From UBA1563 sp041667115 (GTDB lineage: Bacteria > Bacteroidota > Ignavibacteria > Ignavibacteriales > Ignavibacteriaceae): a stretch of DNA of 12,500 nucleotides. The translations under genes and the position numbers were made by a program. Under the pieces are notes generated by a model, which ran no database searches, had not been told where the DNA came from, and worked only from the letters and a program-made list of their open reading frames with translations. Of this stretch, positions 7,296 to 12,494 are shown in pieces. How positions within the stretch are numbered: the first letter of the stretch is position 1; every line of letters starts with the position of its first letter. Location: assembly GCA_041667115.1 (NCBI GenBank), contig JBAYFO010000080.1, forward strand, positions 1 through 12,500. The letters are read 5' to 3'.

Positions 7296-8147
7296 ATGAG
7301 AAAAATATTCTTTACTATTTTCTTTTTATCCATCGTTTCGATGAATTTTTCACAAGATCTCAATTCCGCAAAAAATCTTCTTCTAAATAATAAGTTGAAC
7401 GAAGCAAAATCGGTACTTGAAAAAATAATCAGCAATGATAAGAACAATGCCGAAGCACATTTTTATTTAGGAAAGACTTTAATTCGCATGAAAGAATTTG
7501 AGGACGCCTCAGATGAATTTGAAACAGCGACTAAAATTAATTACAATAATGCCGATTATCATTTTTGGTTTGCTCAGGCTATGGGGCAGGACGCTGTTAA
7601 CTCAAGTATCTTCACTAAAATAAAACTTGCCCCCAAAATAAAAGATGAATATATGAAGACGGTTCAAATTAACCCGGCTCATGTTCAAGGACGAATGGGA
7701 TTAATTGGTTTTTATAGAATGGCTCCCGGCATTATGGGGGGAAGTATGGAAAAAGCTTACAGTGAAGCTAAAATATTAATTGGTTACGACGAGAAATTGG
7801 GACATTACCAGCTCGCCACTTTATATATCGCTGATAAAAATAGCGGGAAAGCGGAAGAAGAATTTAAGTTCCTCGAAAGTAAATATGGAAATTCAAAAGA
7901 CATCAGCGGATTTTATAATGCTTACGGTTACTTTTTATTGAATAATTCACGTTTTAATGACGCGATCCAGAAATTCAAAAAACAAGTTGAACTCGATCCA
8001 AGCAATGCTAACTCATATGATAGTTTGGGTGACGGATATTTAGCAGCTGGAAATAAAACGGAAGCAATAGCACAGTTTAAAAAAGCTCTTGAATTGGATC
8101 CGAATTTTCCCGCATCAAAAAAGAAATTAAAAGATTTGACAAAGTGA
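7296..8147 (+). CDS. secreted tetratricopeptide-repeat protein
   Basis: A 283-residue exported protein, with a signal peptide of about 19 residues ending N-F-S-Q. TPR units fill the rest: two at about 20-85 (the second with A-E-A-H-F-Y-L-G-K), a degenerate middle part with a Gly/Met-rich loop at about 140-155 (M-A-P-G-I-M-G-G-S-M), a fair unit near 170-195, and two clean C-terminal units at about 205-275 (the last with Y-D-S-L-G-D-G-Y-L-A-A-G and A-L-E-L-D-P-N-F). It is likely a periplasmic protein-protein interaction scaffold; partners are unknown. AGGAG 8 bases before the ATG supports the start. It lies 32 bases after the broken lipocalin-like gene and may share its transcript. Confidence 0.88.
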   Translation: MRKIFFTIFFLSIVSMNFSQDLNSAKNLLLNNKLNEAKSVLEKIISNDKNNAEAHFYLGKTLIRMKEFEDASDEFETATKINYNNADYHFWFAQAMGQDAVNSSIFTKIKLAPKIKDEYMKTVQINPAHVQGRMGLIGFYRMAPGIMGGSMEKAYSEAKILIGYDEKLGHYQLATLYIADKNSGKAEEEFKFLESKYGNSKDISGFYNAYGYFLLNNSRFNDAIQKFKKQVELDPSNANSYDSLGDGYLAAGNKTEAIAQFKKALELDPNFPASKKKLKDLTK

Positions 8148-8179
8148 GCAGTAGAAAGGGCTGAGCCAGCACCGAAGTG

Positions 8180-8258
8180 TATTGAGAAGTCAGAAATAAT
8201 TACATGCTGAATTCTTACCATGGCAAGCCTTGGCATGCTTCTGATTTCTCTTTCAATA
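8180..8258. repeat. imperfect inverted repeat with an inner hairpin
   Basis: The arms 8180-8195 (TATTGA then GAAGTCAGAA) and 8239-8258 pair over 16 bases with one G-U and a 4-base bulge, and an inner stem 8220-8226/8230-8236 (ATGGCAA/TTGGCAT, one mismatch) sits between them. It occupies much of the 144-base gap between the TPR and Gre-like genes. It could be a leader hairpin, a small mobile remnant or a terminator without a T tract. Confidence 0.3.
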
Positions 8259-8291
8259 TTTTTGCTAACTAGATAATATCTCTTAAAAAGA

Positions 8292-8753
8292 ATGGACAAT
8301 AACATTAAAATAAAACAAAAACTTTTTGCTGCATGTTTAAAATTTGTTGAAGCAAAGATTGAGCAGACGGAAAAAGCGGTTGACGAATTGCAGCAAGCCT
8401 CAAAGCTTGAAACCAAAAGCAGTATGGGAGATAAATATGAAACCGGCAGGGCTTCAATACAACTTGAGATGCAAAAATATGCGCATCAGCTACACGAGTT
8501 TACCGGATTGAAAAAAATCCTTTTTCAAATAAACGCCGATAAGCAGTATGATGCTATTCAACCGGGATGTGTAGTTTATACAAACTACGGCAATTATTTT
8601 ATCGCGGTAAATGCGGGAGAATTTGAAATAAACGGGGTAAAATATTTGACTATTTCGCTTGCATCGCCTCTTGGGAAAGAATTGCACAAAAGAATTGCCG
8701 GTGATGTTTTTACCTTTCGGAATAAGGAATTTAAAATTACTTTTGCGGGGTGA
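8292..8753 (+). CDS. Gre-like coiled-coil protein
   Basis: A 153-residue cytoplasmic protein. Residues 1-84 form a helical hairpin whose turn (about 40-52) is polar and acidic (E40-T-K-S-S-M-G-D47-K-Y-E50). Residues 88-153 form a small beta domain with the segment S-P-L-G-K-E-L (125-131) and A-G-D (136-138), matching the SPIGxxLxxxxxGD pattern of the C-terminal FKBP-like domain of GreA/GreB. It belongs to a family common in Bacteroidota whose members are often mislabelled 3-oxoacyl-ACP synthase. The likely role is binding in the RNA polymerase secondary channel, but the tip acidic pair that catalyses transcript cleavage is not clearly kept, so cleavage activity is unproved. AAAAAG shortly before the ATG serves as a weak ribosome binding site. 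Confidence 0.75.
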   Translation: MDNNIKIKQKLFAACLKFVEAKIEQTEKAVDELQQASKLETKSSMGDKYETGRASIQLEMQKYAHQLHEFTGLKKILFQINADKQYDAIQPGCVVYTNYGNYFIAVNAGEFEINGVKYLTISLASPLGKELHKRIAGDVFTFRNKEFKITFAG

Positions 8754-8809
8754 GATTGGATGATTGAAGGATTGAAAGATTACAAGATTGAATGATTGAA
8801 AGATGAAAC
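8754..8809 (+). repeat. octamer tandem array, consensus GATTGAAN
   Basis: Seven consecutive units of exactly 8 bases (six close to GATTGAAN, the last GATGAAAC) begin at the base after the TGA of the Gre-like gene. The last unit contains the ATG of the next small frame at 8803. Confidence 0.85.
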
Positions 8810-8922
8810 GTATAAACTCTTTAAGGATCATAAGGAAATTGGGCCCATTTATTTTGAAAACAATTTTATTAGCGTCAATACTTTTTCCCGTTTTCCATTT
8901 TACAACAAAAAAATTAATTTAA
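8803..8922 (+). CDS. possible membrane micropeptide
   Basis: An ATG at 8803, inside the last octamer unit, opens a 39-codon frame to TAA at 8920-8922. It has a basic N-terminus (K-R-I-N-S-L-R-I-I-R-K) and one hydrophobic stretch (FILKTILLASILFPVFHF), like a signal-anchor. The layout copies that of the lipoprotein at 9433, whose ATG also falls in the last units of a tandem array. A competing frame runs from a TTG at 8796 to 9002 with a less convincing product. Neither has a strong ribosome binding site, so the call is weak; it might be the remnant of a longer gene. Confidence 0.3.
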   Translation: MKRINSLRIIRKLGPFILKTILLASILFPVFHFTTKKLI

Positions 8923-8994
8923 ATATTGAGAGGATTTACATCGCCGGGAAGGTTCCGGCTGAGACTAAACATTTATTATCAGGAGTAATGCTAT

Positions 8995-9390
8995 ATGCCT
9001 AGAATTATTTTGATATTTTTTATGTCGGCGGTAGTTTCTTTCATAGTTTATGGACAAGGGCTAAAGAATCCACAGTTGGAAGATTCTTCCCTTAGTAAAA
9101 CGCAACAACACAATAGTGAAGCAATGCATTCTTTCCCGATGCTTTCGCTGCGCACATCATTCGACGCCGTTCCTGAATATTATCCGCTGTCTCTTCATCA
9201 GGCTCTCTTTCTGCCATCCTCTACTCCGCCCTGGAAGATGGATCGAACGCTTGATATAGCAGAAATTTGGAGAGCCGGAATGGTAAAGGAGGAGGAATTT
9301 AAAACACTACGACTCGTTCTTGGGTATGTAAAAGTTGGAGGCGTTGCCTACCTGGCGTATAAGCATCTTAAGAAGTACGGGCTTAAGTAG
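8995..9390 (+). CDS. small secreted protein of unknown function
   Basis: A 131-residue protein with a signal peptide of about 20 residues (ending F-I-V-Y-G before Q). The mature part has no recognisable domain: a polar segment rich in Ser, Gln and Leu (about 22-50), a stretch with several Tyr and Pro (about 58-80) and a C-terminal part (about 85-131) with a probable amphipathic helix and a hydrophobic patch ending A-Y-K-H-L-K-K-Y-G-L-K. AGGAG at 8981-8985 lies 9 bases before the ATG, which fixes this start against the earlier ATG at 8988. It ends 3 bases before a heptamer array and the next lipoprotein gene; a secretory role is all that can be said. Confidence 0.65.
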   Translation: MPRIILIFFMSAVVSFIVYGQGLKNPQLEDSSLSKTQQHNSEAMHSFPMLSLRTSFDAVPEYYPLSLHQALFLPSSTPPWKMDRTLDIAEIWRAGMVKEEEFKTLRLVLGYVKVGGVAYLAYKHLKKYGLK

Positions 9391-9393
9391 TAC

Positions 9394-9442
9394 AAAGTGG
9401 AAAGTATAAAGTTGAAAGTATAAAGATGAAAGATGAAAGTAA
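9394..9442 (+). repeat. heptamer tandem array, consensus AAAGTNN
   Basis: Seven consecutive units of exactly 7 bases, each starting AAAG, begin 3 bases after the stop at 9388-9390. Units five and six (AAAGATG) each contain an ATG in a different frame; the ATG at 9433 starts the next gene, so the array runs into coding sequence. Confidence 0.85.
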
Positions 9443-9870
9443 TAATAAGGTTATTCTGTTTGATTTTAATTTCCGTAACATTTGCTTCGTGCAGTGTATT
9501 GTTGGGGGGAATTGTAGCTTTAGATAATTCTGCAAACAAAGGGAAAAAGGAAATTGTGTATGAGAAATTAATTGAATTGAGGAAAGGGAAATTAATAACT
9601 CTAGAGTTATCCGATTCAACAAGAGTTTCGGGTAAATACAAAGGATATAAAAAAAATGTAGTGGGAAATAAAGCAGTAACCATTATTTCTATTCTGGATA
9701 ACAATAATGAATCTAAATTTATTGATGCTTCGAAAGTGCATAAATATATCTATACTGATGAGGGAGGAAGTGTTTCGACAGCCGTTTCAATTGGAGGAGT
9801 AATTGATGCACTTATCATCTACGGGCTAATAAATGGGCCGGGCTTTGGAGGGGGTGTAAGAGTCTTCTAA
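9433..9870 (+). CDS. small lipoprotein of unknown function
   Basis: A 145-residue lipoprotein. A signal of 19 residues ends in lipobox F-A-S-C20, so it is lipid-modified and periplasmic or outer-membrane-facing. Residues about 40-105 are charged, with a beta-strand-rich segment (KLITLELSDSTRVSG then KAVTIISILD) that could form an SH3- or LSm-like small barrel. The C-terminus (about 110-145) is hydrophobic and Gly-rich (VSIGGVIDALIIYGLING then GPGFGGGVRVF). No family is recognised. The start codon lies in the sixth unit of the heptamer array; the ATG at 9426 is out of frame. It is the last gene of the 8292-9870 plus-strand run and may share its promoter. Confidence 0.7.
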   Translation: MKVIIRLFCLILISVTFASCSVLLGGIVALDNSANKGKKEIVYEKLIELRKGKLITLELSDSTRVSGKYKGYKKNVVGNKAVTIISILDNNNESKFIDASKVHKYIYTDEGGSVSTAVSIGGVIDALIIYGLINGPGFGGGVRVF

Positions 9871-9922
9871 GCCAGGCAAAAATACTCTTGAAGTATTGTA
9901 CAAACGACAATTATAATTTTGC

Positions 9923-9951
9923 TTGACAATTTCTAAAATAAATTATATTTT
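9923..9951 (+). promoter_or_regulatory. candidate promoter before the minisatellite
   Basis: TTG(ACA) at 9923-9928 is followed 18 bases after the TTG by TATATTTT at 9944-9951, one mismatch from the -7 consensus TAnnTTTG; a sigma-70-like reading (TTGACA, TATATT) also exists with short spacing. It points towards the 21-bp repeat array. Confidence 0.4.
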
Positions 9952-9992
9952 TAACGCGGTTAATGGATCAATAATAGGGAGTAGTTATTTTT

Positions 9993-10610
9993 TTGTTATT
10001 ATTATATGATCAAATACTTCATAAAGGGGTAATGAATTTATCCCCTCCTCCCCTTTTATATTTTTCAAAAAATGACCGGACAAAAAGAGTAACTTCCCTT
10101 CTTATCAAATCTTCGATTAACAAAAATCAAACATGCAAATATTTTATTGTATTCTCTGAAAACAGAAATGTTATTTCTACAGAGTGCAGTGTTGTTGCAA
10201 CCGACTCAACTTTTATTTCCACTGAACCAAATGTAGTTTCCGCAGCAGTAAATGTTGCATCCGCTAACCGCAATGTTGTTTCCACGGAAGCAAATGTTAG
10301 AACCATCAACCCGAATGTTATTTCCGCGAAGGTAAAAGTTAAATCCACCGATAGAAATGTGATTTCCAACACGGTAAATGTTGTCTCTACAGAGTCGAAT
10401 GTCATTTCTACGGAGGTAAATGTTAAACCCATCAAGCCAAATGTTACTTCCACGGAGGCAAATGTCAAATCCTCAGACCCAAATGTCATTCCCACGGAGG
10501 CAAATGTCAAATCCACAAGCCCAAATGTTATTTCCACGGAGGCAAATGTCTTGTTTTTTGAAGGGAAACGAACATTTTTAAAGATATCTAATAAAACGGA
10601 GGGGTTATAA
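9993..10610 (+). CDS. possible heptapeptide-repeat protein (may be noncoding)
   Basis: A frame of 205 codons opens at a TTG (9993; an ATG at 10032 is also in frame). Its first 58 residues are nondescript. Residues about 59-190 are 19 copies of a heptapeptide NVxSTEx, with types NV[I/V/T][S/P]TE[A/V] and NVK[S/P]x[D/S/K]P alternating near the end. The DNA below is an exact 21-bp tandem array, and because 21 is a multiple of 3 the opposite strand is open too (10127-10663, from a GTG) with a TFxSVEx heptad. The two frames share wobble positions, so the third-base variation cannot say which, if either, is translated. No signal peptide or convincing ribosome binding site is seen. It sits between the lipoprotein gene and the helical protein at 10713. 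Confidence 0.3.
   Translation: MLLLYDQILHKGVMNLSPPPLLYFSKNDRTKRVTSLLIKSSINKNQTCKYFIVFSENRNVISTECSVVATDSTFISTEPNVVSAAVNVASANRNVVSTEANVRTINPNVISAKVKVKSTDRNVISNTVNVVSTESNVISTEVNVKPIKPNVTSTEANVKSSDPNVIPTEANVKSTSPNVISTEANVLFFEGKRTFLKISNKTEGL
10023..10057 (+). promoter_or_regulatory. overlapping alternative hairpins
   Basis: GGGG at 10026-10029 can pair with CCCC at 10042-10045 (a GGGGTAA/TTATCCCC stem with one bulged T) or with CCCC at 10050-10053 (AAAGGGG/CCCCTTT), the latter followed by T-rich sequence. The two pairings exclude each other, as in a transcription attenuator, but the case rests on base pairing alone. Confidence 0.2.
10167..10565. repeat. 21-bp minisatellite, 19 units
   Basis: Nineteen consecutive units with exact 21-base spacing and no insertion or deletion. 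Most begin AATGT and have a CC or TC near bases 11-12. The early units are diverged; from about 10398 the units fall into two alternating types giving a 42-bp super-period, and units 14, 16 and 18 are nearly identical, as are 15 and 17. This points to recent duplication at the 3' end. Confidence 0.9.
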
Positions 10611-10712
10611 CAAAACAGATAATTCACTTTATGTTTAACAACGAAAAACCTACTGGGGCACACCTGTTTAGCCCAAAAAATAACTATACATTAACAAAAA
10701 ATGAGGTTTTCG

Positions 10713-11414
10713 ATGGCACAAAAGATCAATTATTTGGTTCAAGATAGTGATGCGCTTTTAAAAGCTATCACTAACCACCGGGCTGCAATGGAAGAGAAGG
10801 GATTTACCGAAGAGCGGTTATCCACTTTTGTTTCCGCTAAGGATAATCTGAAGCTAAAGGAAGCAGCCCAGCAAAAAGCGGTTAAGTTTAAAGATGATAA
10901 AACCGCTGAACAGGATGTTTTAATGAAGAATATCCATGCTGCAATTGTAAGCTTGCGGAATGCCGCTAAAAGCGCTTACATCGATAATCCACAAAAGCTG
11001 AATATCTTTCAGATTGGAGAAACGATACCCACTTCTGTAATTAAGATGCGACCGATGTGCGAGTATTTAACGGGAGTTATAGCTGCCGAGAGCGCTGTTC
11101 TGTTAAAAAATGGGTTAAGTCAGGCAGACCTTGACATACTTGGAACATCGTACAACAATCTTATTACTGCGGATGCGGACCAGGAGAATGCCAAGAAATT
11201 GCAGAACGCCGCTTTGTTAGTAAGAGACAAAGCCGCCGCTGTTTTGAGAGAGCAAGTAACAAAAACGCGGAAGTTTGCACTGGCTTGTTTTGCAAAGAGT
11301 CCAGAAATATTGGTAGAGTTTGAACCGATACCGAAGGGACGCGGAAAAGGGAAAGATGATGATGAGGATGAGACTCCCCCGCCACCGGATGGAACGACTC
11401 CGCCAGCACAGTAA
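10713..11414 (+). CDS. helical protein with acidic, proline-rich tail
   Basis: A 233-residue cytoplasmic-looking protein; no signal peptide or membrane segment. Residues about 1-205 are almost entirely predicted helix, rich in Ala, Lys, Glu and Leu, broken by a loop near 95-108 (a G-E-T-I-P-T-S-V segment), so it may form a bundle of about six helices. The tail is basic (G-R-G-K-G-K), then acidic (DDDEDE), then Pro-rich (PPPP and TPPAQ), a pattern like a flexible linker or interaction tail. I do not recognise a family. The ATG at 10713 is preferred to that at 10701 because the GAGG at 10703-10706 acts as its ribosome binding site. It is followed by a strong terminator and preceded by the minisatellite, whose link to it is unknown. 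Confidence 0.7.
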   Translation: MAQKINYLVQDSDALLKAITNHRAAMEEKGFTEERLSTFVSAKDNLKLKEAAQQKAVKFKDDKTAEQDVLMKNIHAAIVSLRNAAKSAYIDNPQKLNIFQIGETIPTSVIKMRPMCEYLTGVIAAESAVLLKNGLSQADLDILGTSYNNLITADADQENAKKLQNAALLVRDKAAAVLREQVTKTRKFALACFAKSPEILVEFEPIPKGRGKGKDDDEDETPPPPDGTTPPAQ

Positions 11415-11447
11415 TTAGGAATTGCGAATTAGGAATTAGGAATGAAC
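11413..11447 (+). repeat. heptamer tandem array, consensus AATTAGG
   Basis: Five units of exactly 7 bases, three of them AATTAGG, begin inside the TAA stop of the helical-protein gene. The last unit AATGAAC holds an ATG that opens only four codons. It is the counterpart of the array at 270-304. Confidence 0.75.
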
Positions 11448-11493
11448 TATTATTGAACTAGTGTCTTAATTCTATTCTTAATGTTAATTGAAC

Positions 11494-11520
11494 GGAGGCG
11501 CTTGTTAAAGGAGCGCCTCC
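11494..11520 (+). terminator. strong hairpin terminator
   Basis: GGAGGCGC (11494-11501) pairs perfectly with GCGCCTCC (11513-11520) around an 11-base loop and is followed by a short T-rich run. It lies 80 bases after the helical-protein gene and closes that transcription unit before the palindrome block. Confidence 0.65.
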
Positions 11521-11530
11521 GGGAATTTTA

Positions 11531-11556
11531 TTAACACCGGAATTTATTCTAGTTAT
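11531..11556 (-). repeat. REP-like palindrome A1 (inverted C type, degenerate)
   Basis: TTAACACCGGAAT is kept, but the right arm is altered (ATTCTAGTTATG in place of ATTCCGGTGA), so the hairpin is weak. The reverse complement has the stem-ATAAAT-stem-GTGTTAAT layout of the C palindromes, so A is C in the opposite orientation. Confidence 0.6.
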
Positions 11557-11569
11557 GAGAAAGATACTT

Positions 11570-11587
11570 AAACTGTTGAAACAGTTT
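11570..11587. repeat. palindrome B1
   Basis: AAACTGTT and AACAGTTT pair around GA. It lies between A1 and C1 in the first A-B-C-C module. Confidence 0.7.
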
Positions 11588-11608
11588 CATGATAATTGTT
11601 TTTTATGT

Positions 11609-11634
11609 ACACCCCGATAAATCGGGGTGTTAAT
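11609..11634 (+). repeat. REP-like palindrome C1
   Basis: ACACCCCGAT and ATCGGGGTGT pair perfectly around AA, followed by the constant TTAAT-type tail GTGTTAAT. Confidence 0.8.
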
Positions 11635-11654
11635 GGGAAATTGGTTTGCTTCTC

Positions 11655-11680
11655 ATACATTAATGAATCGAGGTGTTAAT
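11655..11680 (+). repeat. REP-like palindrome C2 (degenerate)
   Basis: The right half ATCGAGGTGTTAAT is intact, but the left arm has several substitutions, so the stem is largely lost. Its position matches C4 in the next module. Confidence 0.55.
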
Positions 11681-11704
11681 GATATACTGGCTCAGGGCGA
11701 GATA

Positions 11705-11729
11705 TTAACACCGGAATTTATTCCGGTGA
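11705..11729 (-). repeat. REP-like palindrome A2
   Basis: CACCGGAAT and ATTCCGGTG pair perfectly around TT. It opens the second module, 174 bases after A1. Confidence 0.8.
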
Positions 11730-11739
11730 TGTGAAAGAT

Positions 11740-11765
11740 CCTTAAACTGTTGAAACAGTTTAAGG
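11740..11765. repeat. palindrome B2
   Basis: CCTTAAACTGTT and AACAGTTTAAGG pair perfectly over 12 bases around GA; this is the longest stem of the B type. Confidence 0.8.
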
Positions 11766-11783
11766 ACACTCGATTTGTTTCTT

Positions 11784-11809
11784 ACACCTCGATAAATCAA
11801 GGTGTTAAT
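11784..11809 (+). repeat. REP-like palindrome C3
   Basis: ACACCTCGAT and ATCAAGGTGT pair with one mismatch around AA, followed by GTTAAT. It is 175 bases after C1. Confidence 0.75.
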
Positions 11810-11831
11810 GAGGGGATTTCATTTGTTTCTC

Positions 11832-11857
11832 ACACCCCGATGAATCGGGGTGTTAAT
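11832..11857 (+). repeat. REP-like palindrome C4
   Basis: ACACCCCGAT and ATCGGGGTGT pair perfectly around GA, followed by TTAAT. It is 177 bases after C2. Confidence 0.8.
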
Positions 11858-11881
11858 GGAGAGCATGTTCAAAATGGAATA

Positions 11882-11906
11882 TTAACACCGGAATTTATTC
11901 CGGTGA
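11882..11906 (-). repeat. REP-like palindrome A3
   Basis: CACCGGAAT and ATTCCGGTG pair perfectly, as in A2 and 177 bases after it. It is the outer left flank of the transposase gene. Confidence 0.8.
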
Positions 11907-11929
11907 CATAAAGCAAACAAACAAGCGAT

Positions 11930-11947
11930 AAACCGTTTTAACGGTTT
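11930..11947. repeat. palindrome B3
   Basis: AAACCGTT and AACGGTTT pair around TT. Relative to B1/B2 both members of one pair have changed (T-A to C-G), keeping the stem. It ends 17 bases before the transposase start codon. Confidence 0.75.
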
Positions 11948-11964
11948 TAGGAAAAGAGATAATT

Positions 11965-12417
11965 ATGTCACTCCACTCGTATTCAAAATGCTGGCTTCAT
12001 CTGGTATGGGGCACATTAAAGCGAGAAAAGCTTATGACCGATAAGGAAGAACGCAAGAGAGTTTCCTCTTTTTTATATGACTATGCCAAATCTAAAAACA
12101 TTTTCATGAAAATAAATTATGTAAATGCTGAACATGTACATGCGTTGGTTGACTTACCGACAAATCTTTGTATTGAAGAGATGATGCATTTATTAAAGGG
12201 GAGTTCTTCTCACTGGATTAATCAGAACAGTATCTGTGCTGGAAAATTTGCATGGGGACGAGGATATGCAGCTTTATCGGTATCGGAATCTAATCTCCAA
12301 AAGGTTGTTAAGTATATCGATAATCAAGGAGAGCATCATAAAGTAAAAAGTTTTAGTGAGGAATATGAGCAGTTTATTAAAGTGTACGGGATGCAGTATG
12401 TGCCTGAAGAAACGTGA
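11965..12417 (+). CDS. IS200-like / REP-associated HUH transposase
   Basis: A 150-residue single-domain Y1 transposase, the normal full length for IS200/IS605 TnpA. The metal-binding HUH motif is H57-V58-H59 and the nucleophile is Y117 in V-V-K-Y-I-D-N-Q-G-E-H-H; W84 and the G-K-F-A-W-G-R-G-Y stretch (93-101) are also typical. Such enzymes cut and join single-stranded DNA at hairpins, through a 5'-phosphotyrosine link. It is intact, with GAGAT near the ATG as a weak ribosome binding site. A3-B3 palindromes lie to its left and B4-C5 to its right, nested so that the outer pair are inverted copies of each other. No accessory tnpB is present. It could equally be called RAYT; the domain does not settle which. 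Confidence 0.92.
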   Translation: MSLHSYSKCWLHLVWGTLKREKLMTDKEERKRVSSFLYDYAKSKNIFMKINYVNAEHVHALVDLPTNLCIEEMMHLLKGSSSHWINQNSICAGKFAWGRGYAALSVSESNLQKVVKYIDNQGEHHKVKSFSEEYEQFIKVYGMQYVPEET

Positions 12418-12426
12418 AAAGTAGAT

Positions 12427-12446
12427 AAAACTGTTGAAACAGTTTT
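12427..12446. repeat. palindrome B4
   Basis: AAAACTGTT and AACAGTTTT pair perfectly around GA, starting 9 bases after the transposase stop. It is the inner right flank. Confidence 0.8.
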
Positions 12447-12468
12447 GGGAATAAATTGGATAGTTAGC

Positions 12469-12494
12469 ACACCTCGATAAATCGAGGTGTTAAT
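12469..12494 (+). repeat. REP-like palindrome C5
   Basis: ACACCTCGAT and ATCGAGGTGT pair perfectly around AA, followed by TTAAT. It is 22 bases after B4, the same B-to-C spacing as in the upstream modules; the array probably continues past the window end. Confidence 0.8.

Noticed and set aside
7928..8416. Minus-strand frame of 162 codons
   Set aside because: It is antisense to the end of the TPR gene and the start of the Gre-like gene, and its translation is Ser/Cys/Phe-rich with no domain, as expected of a shadow.
8796..9002. Plus-strand frame from a TTG, 68 codons
   Set aside because: It starts inside the octamer array, has no ribosome binding site, and its product shows no signal peptide or domain. 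The ATG at 8803 in another frame fits the array layout better.
10127..10663. Minus-strand frame from a GTG across the 21-bp array
   Set aside because: It is open mainly because the repeat unit is stop-free with a length divisible by 3. The promoter candidate points the other way, so it is mentioned with the array and not called as a gene.
11531..11906. CRISPR array
   Set aside because: The repeats are short palindromes of three kinds in mixed orientation with related spacers, and no cas gene is near; they are REP-like.
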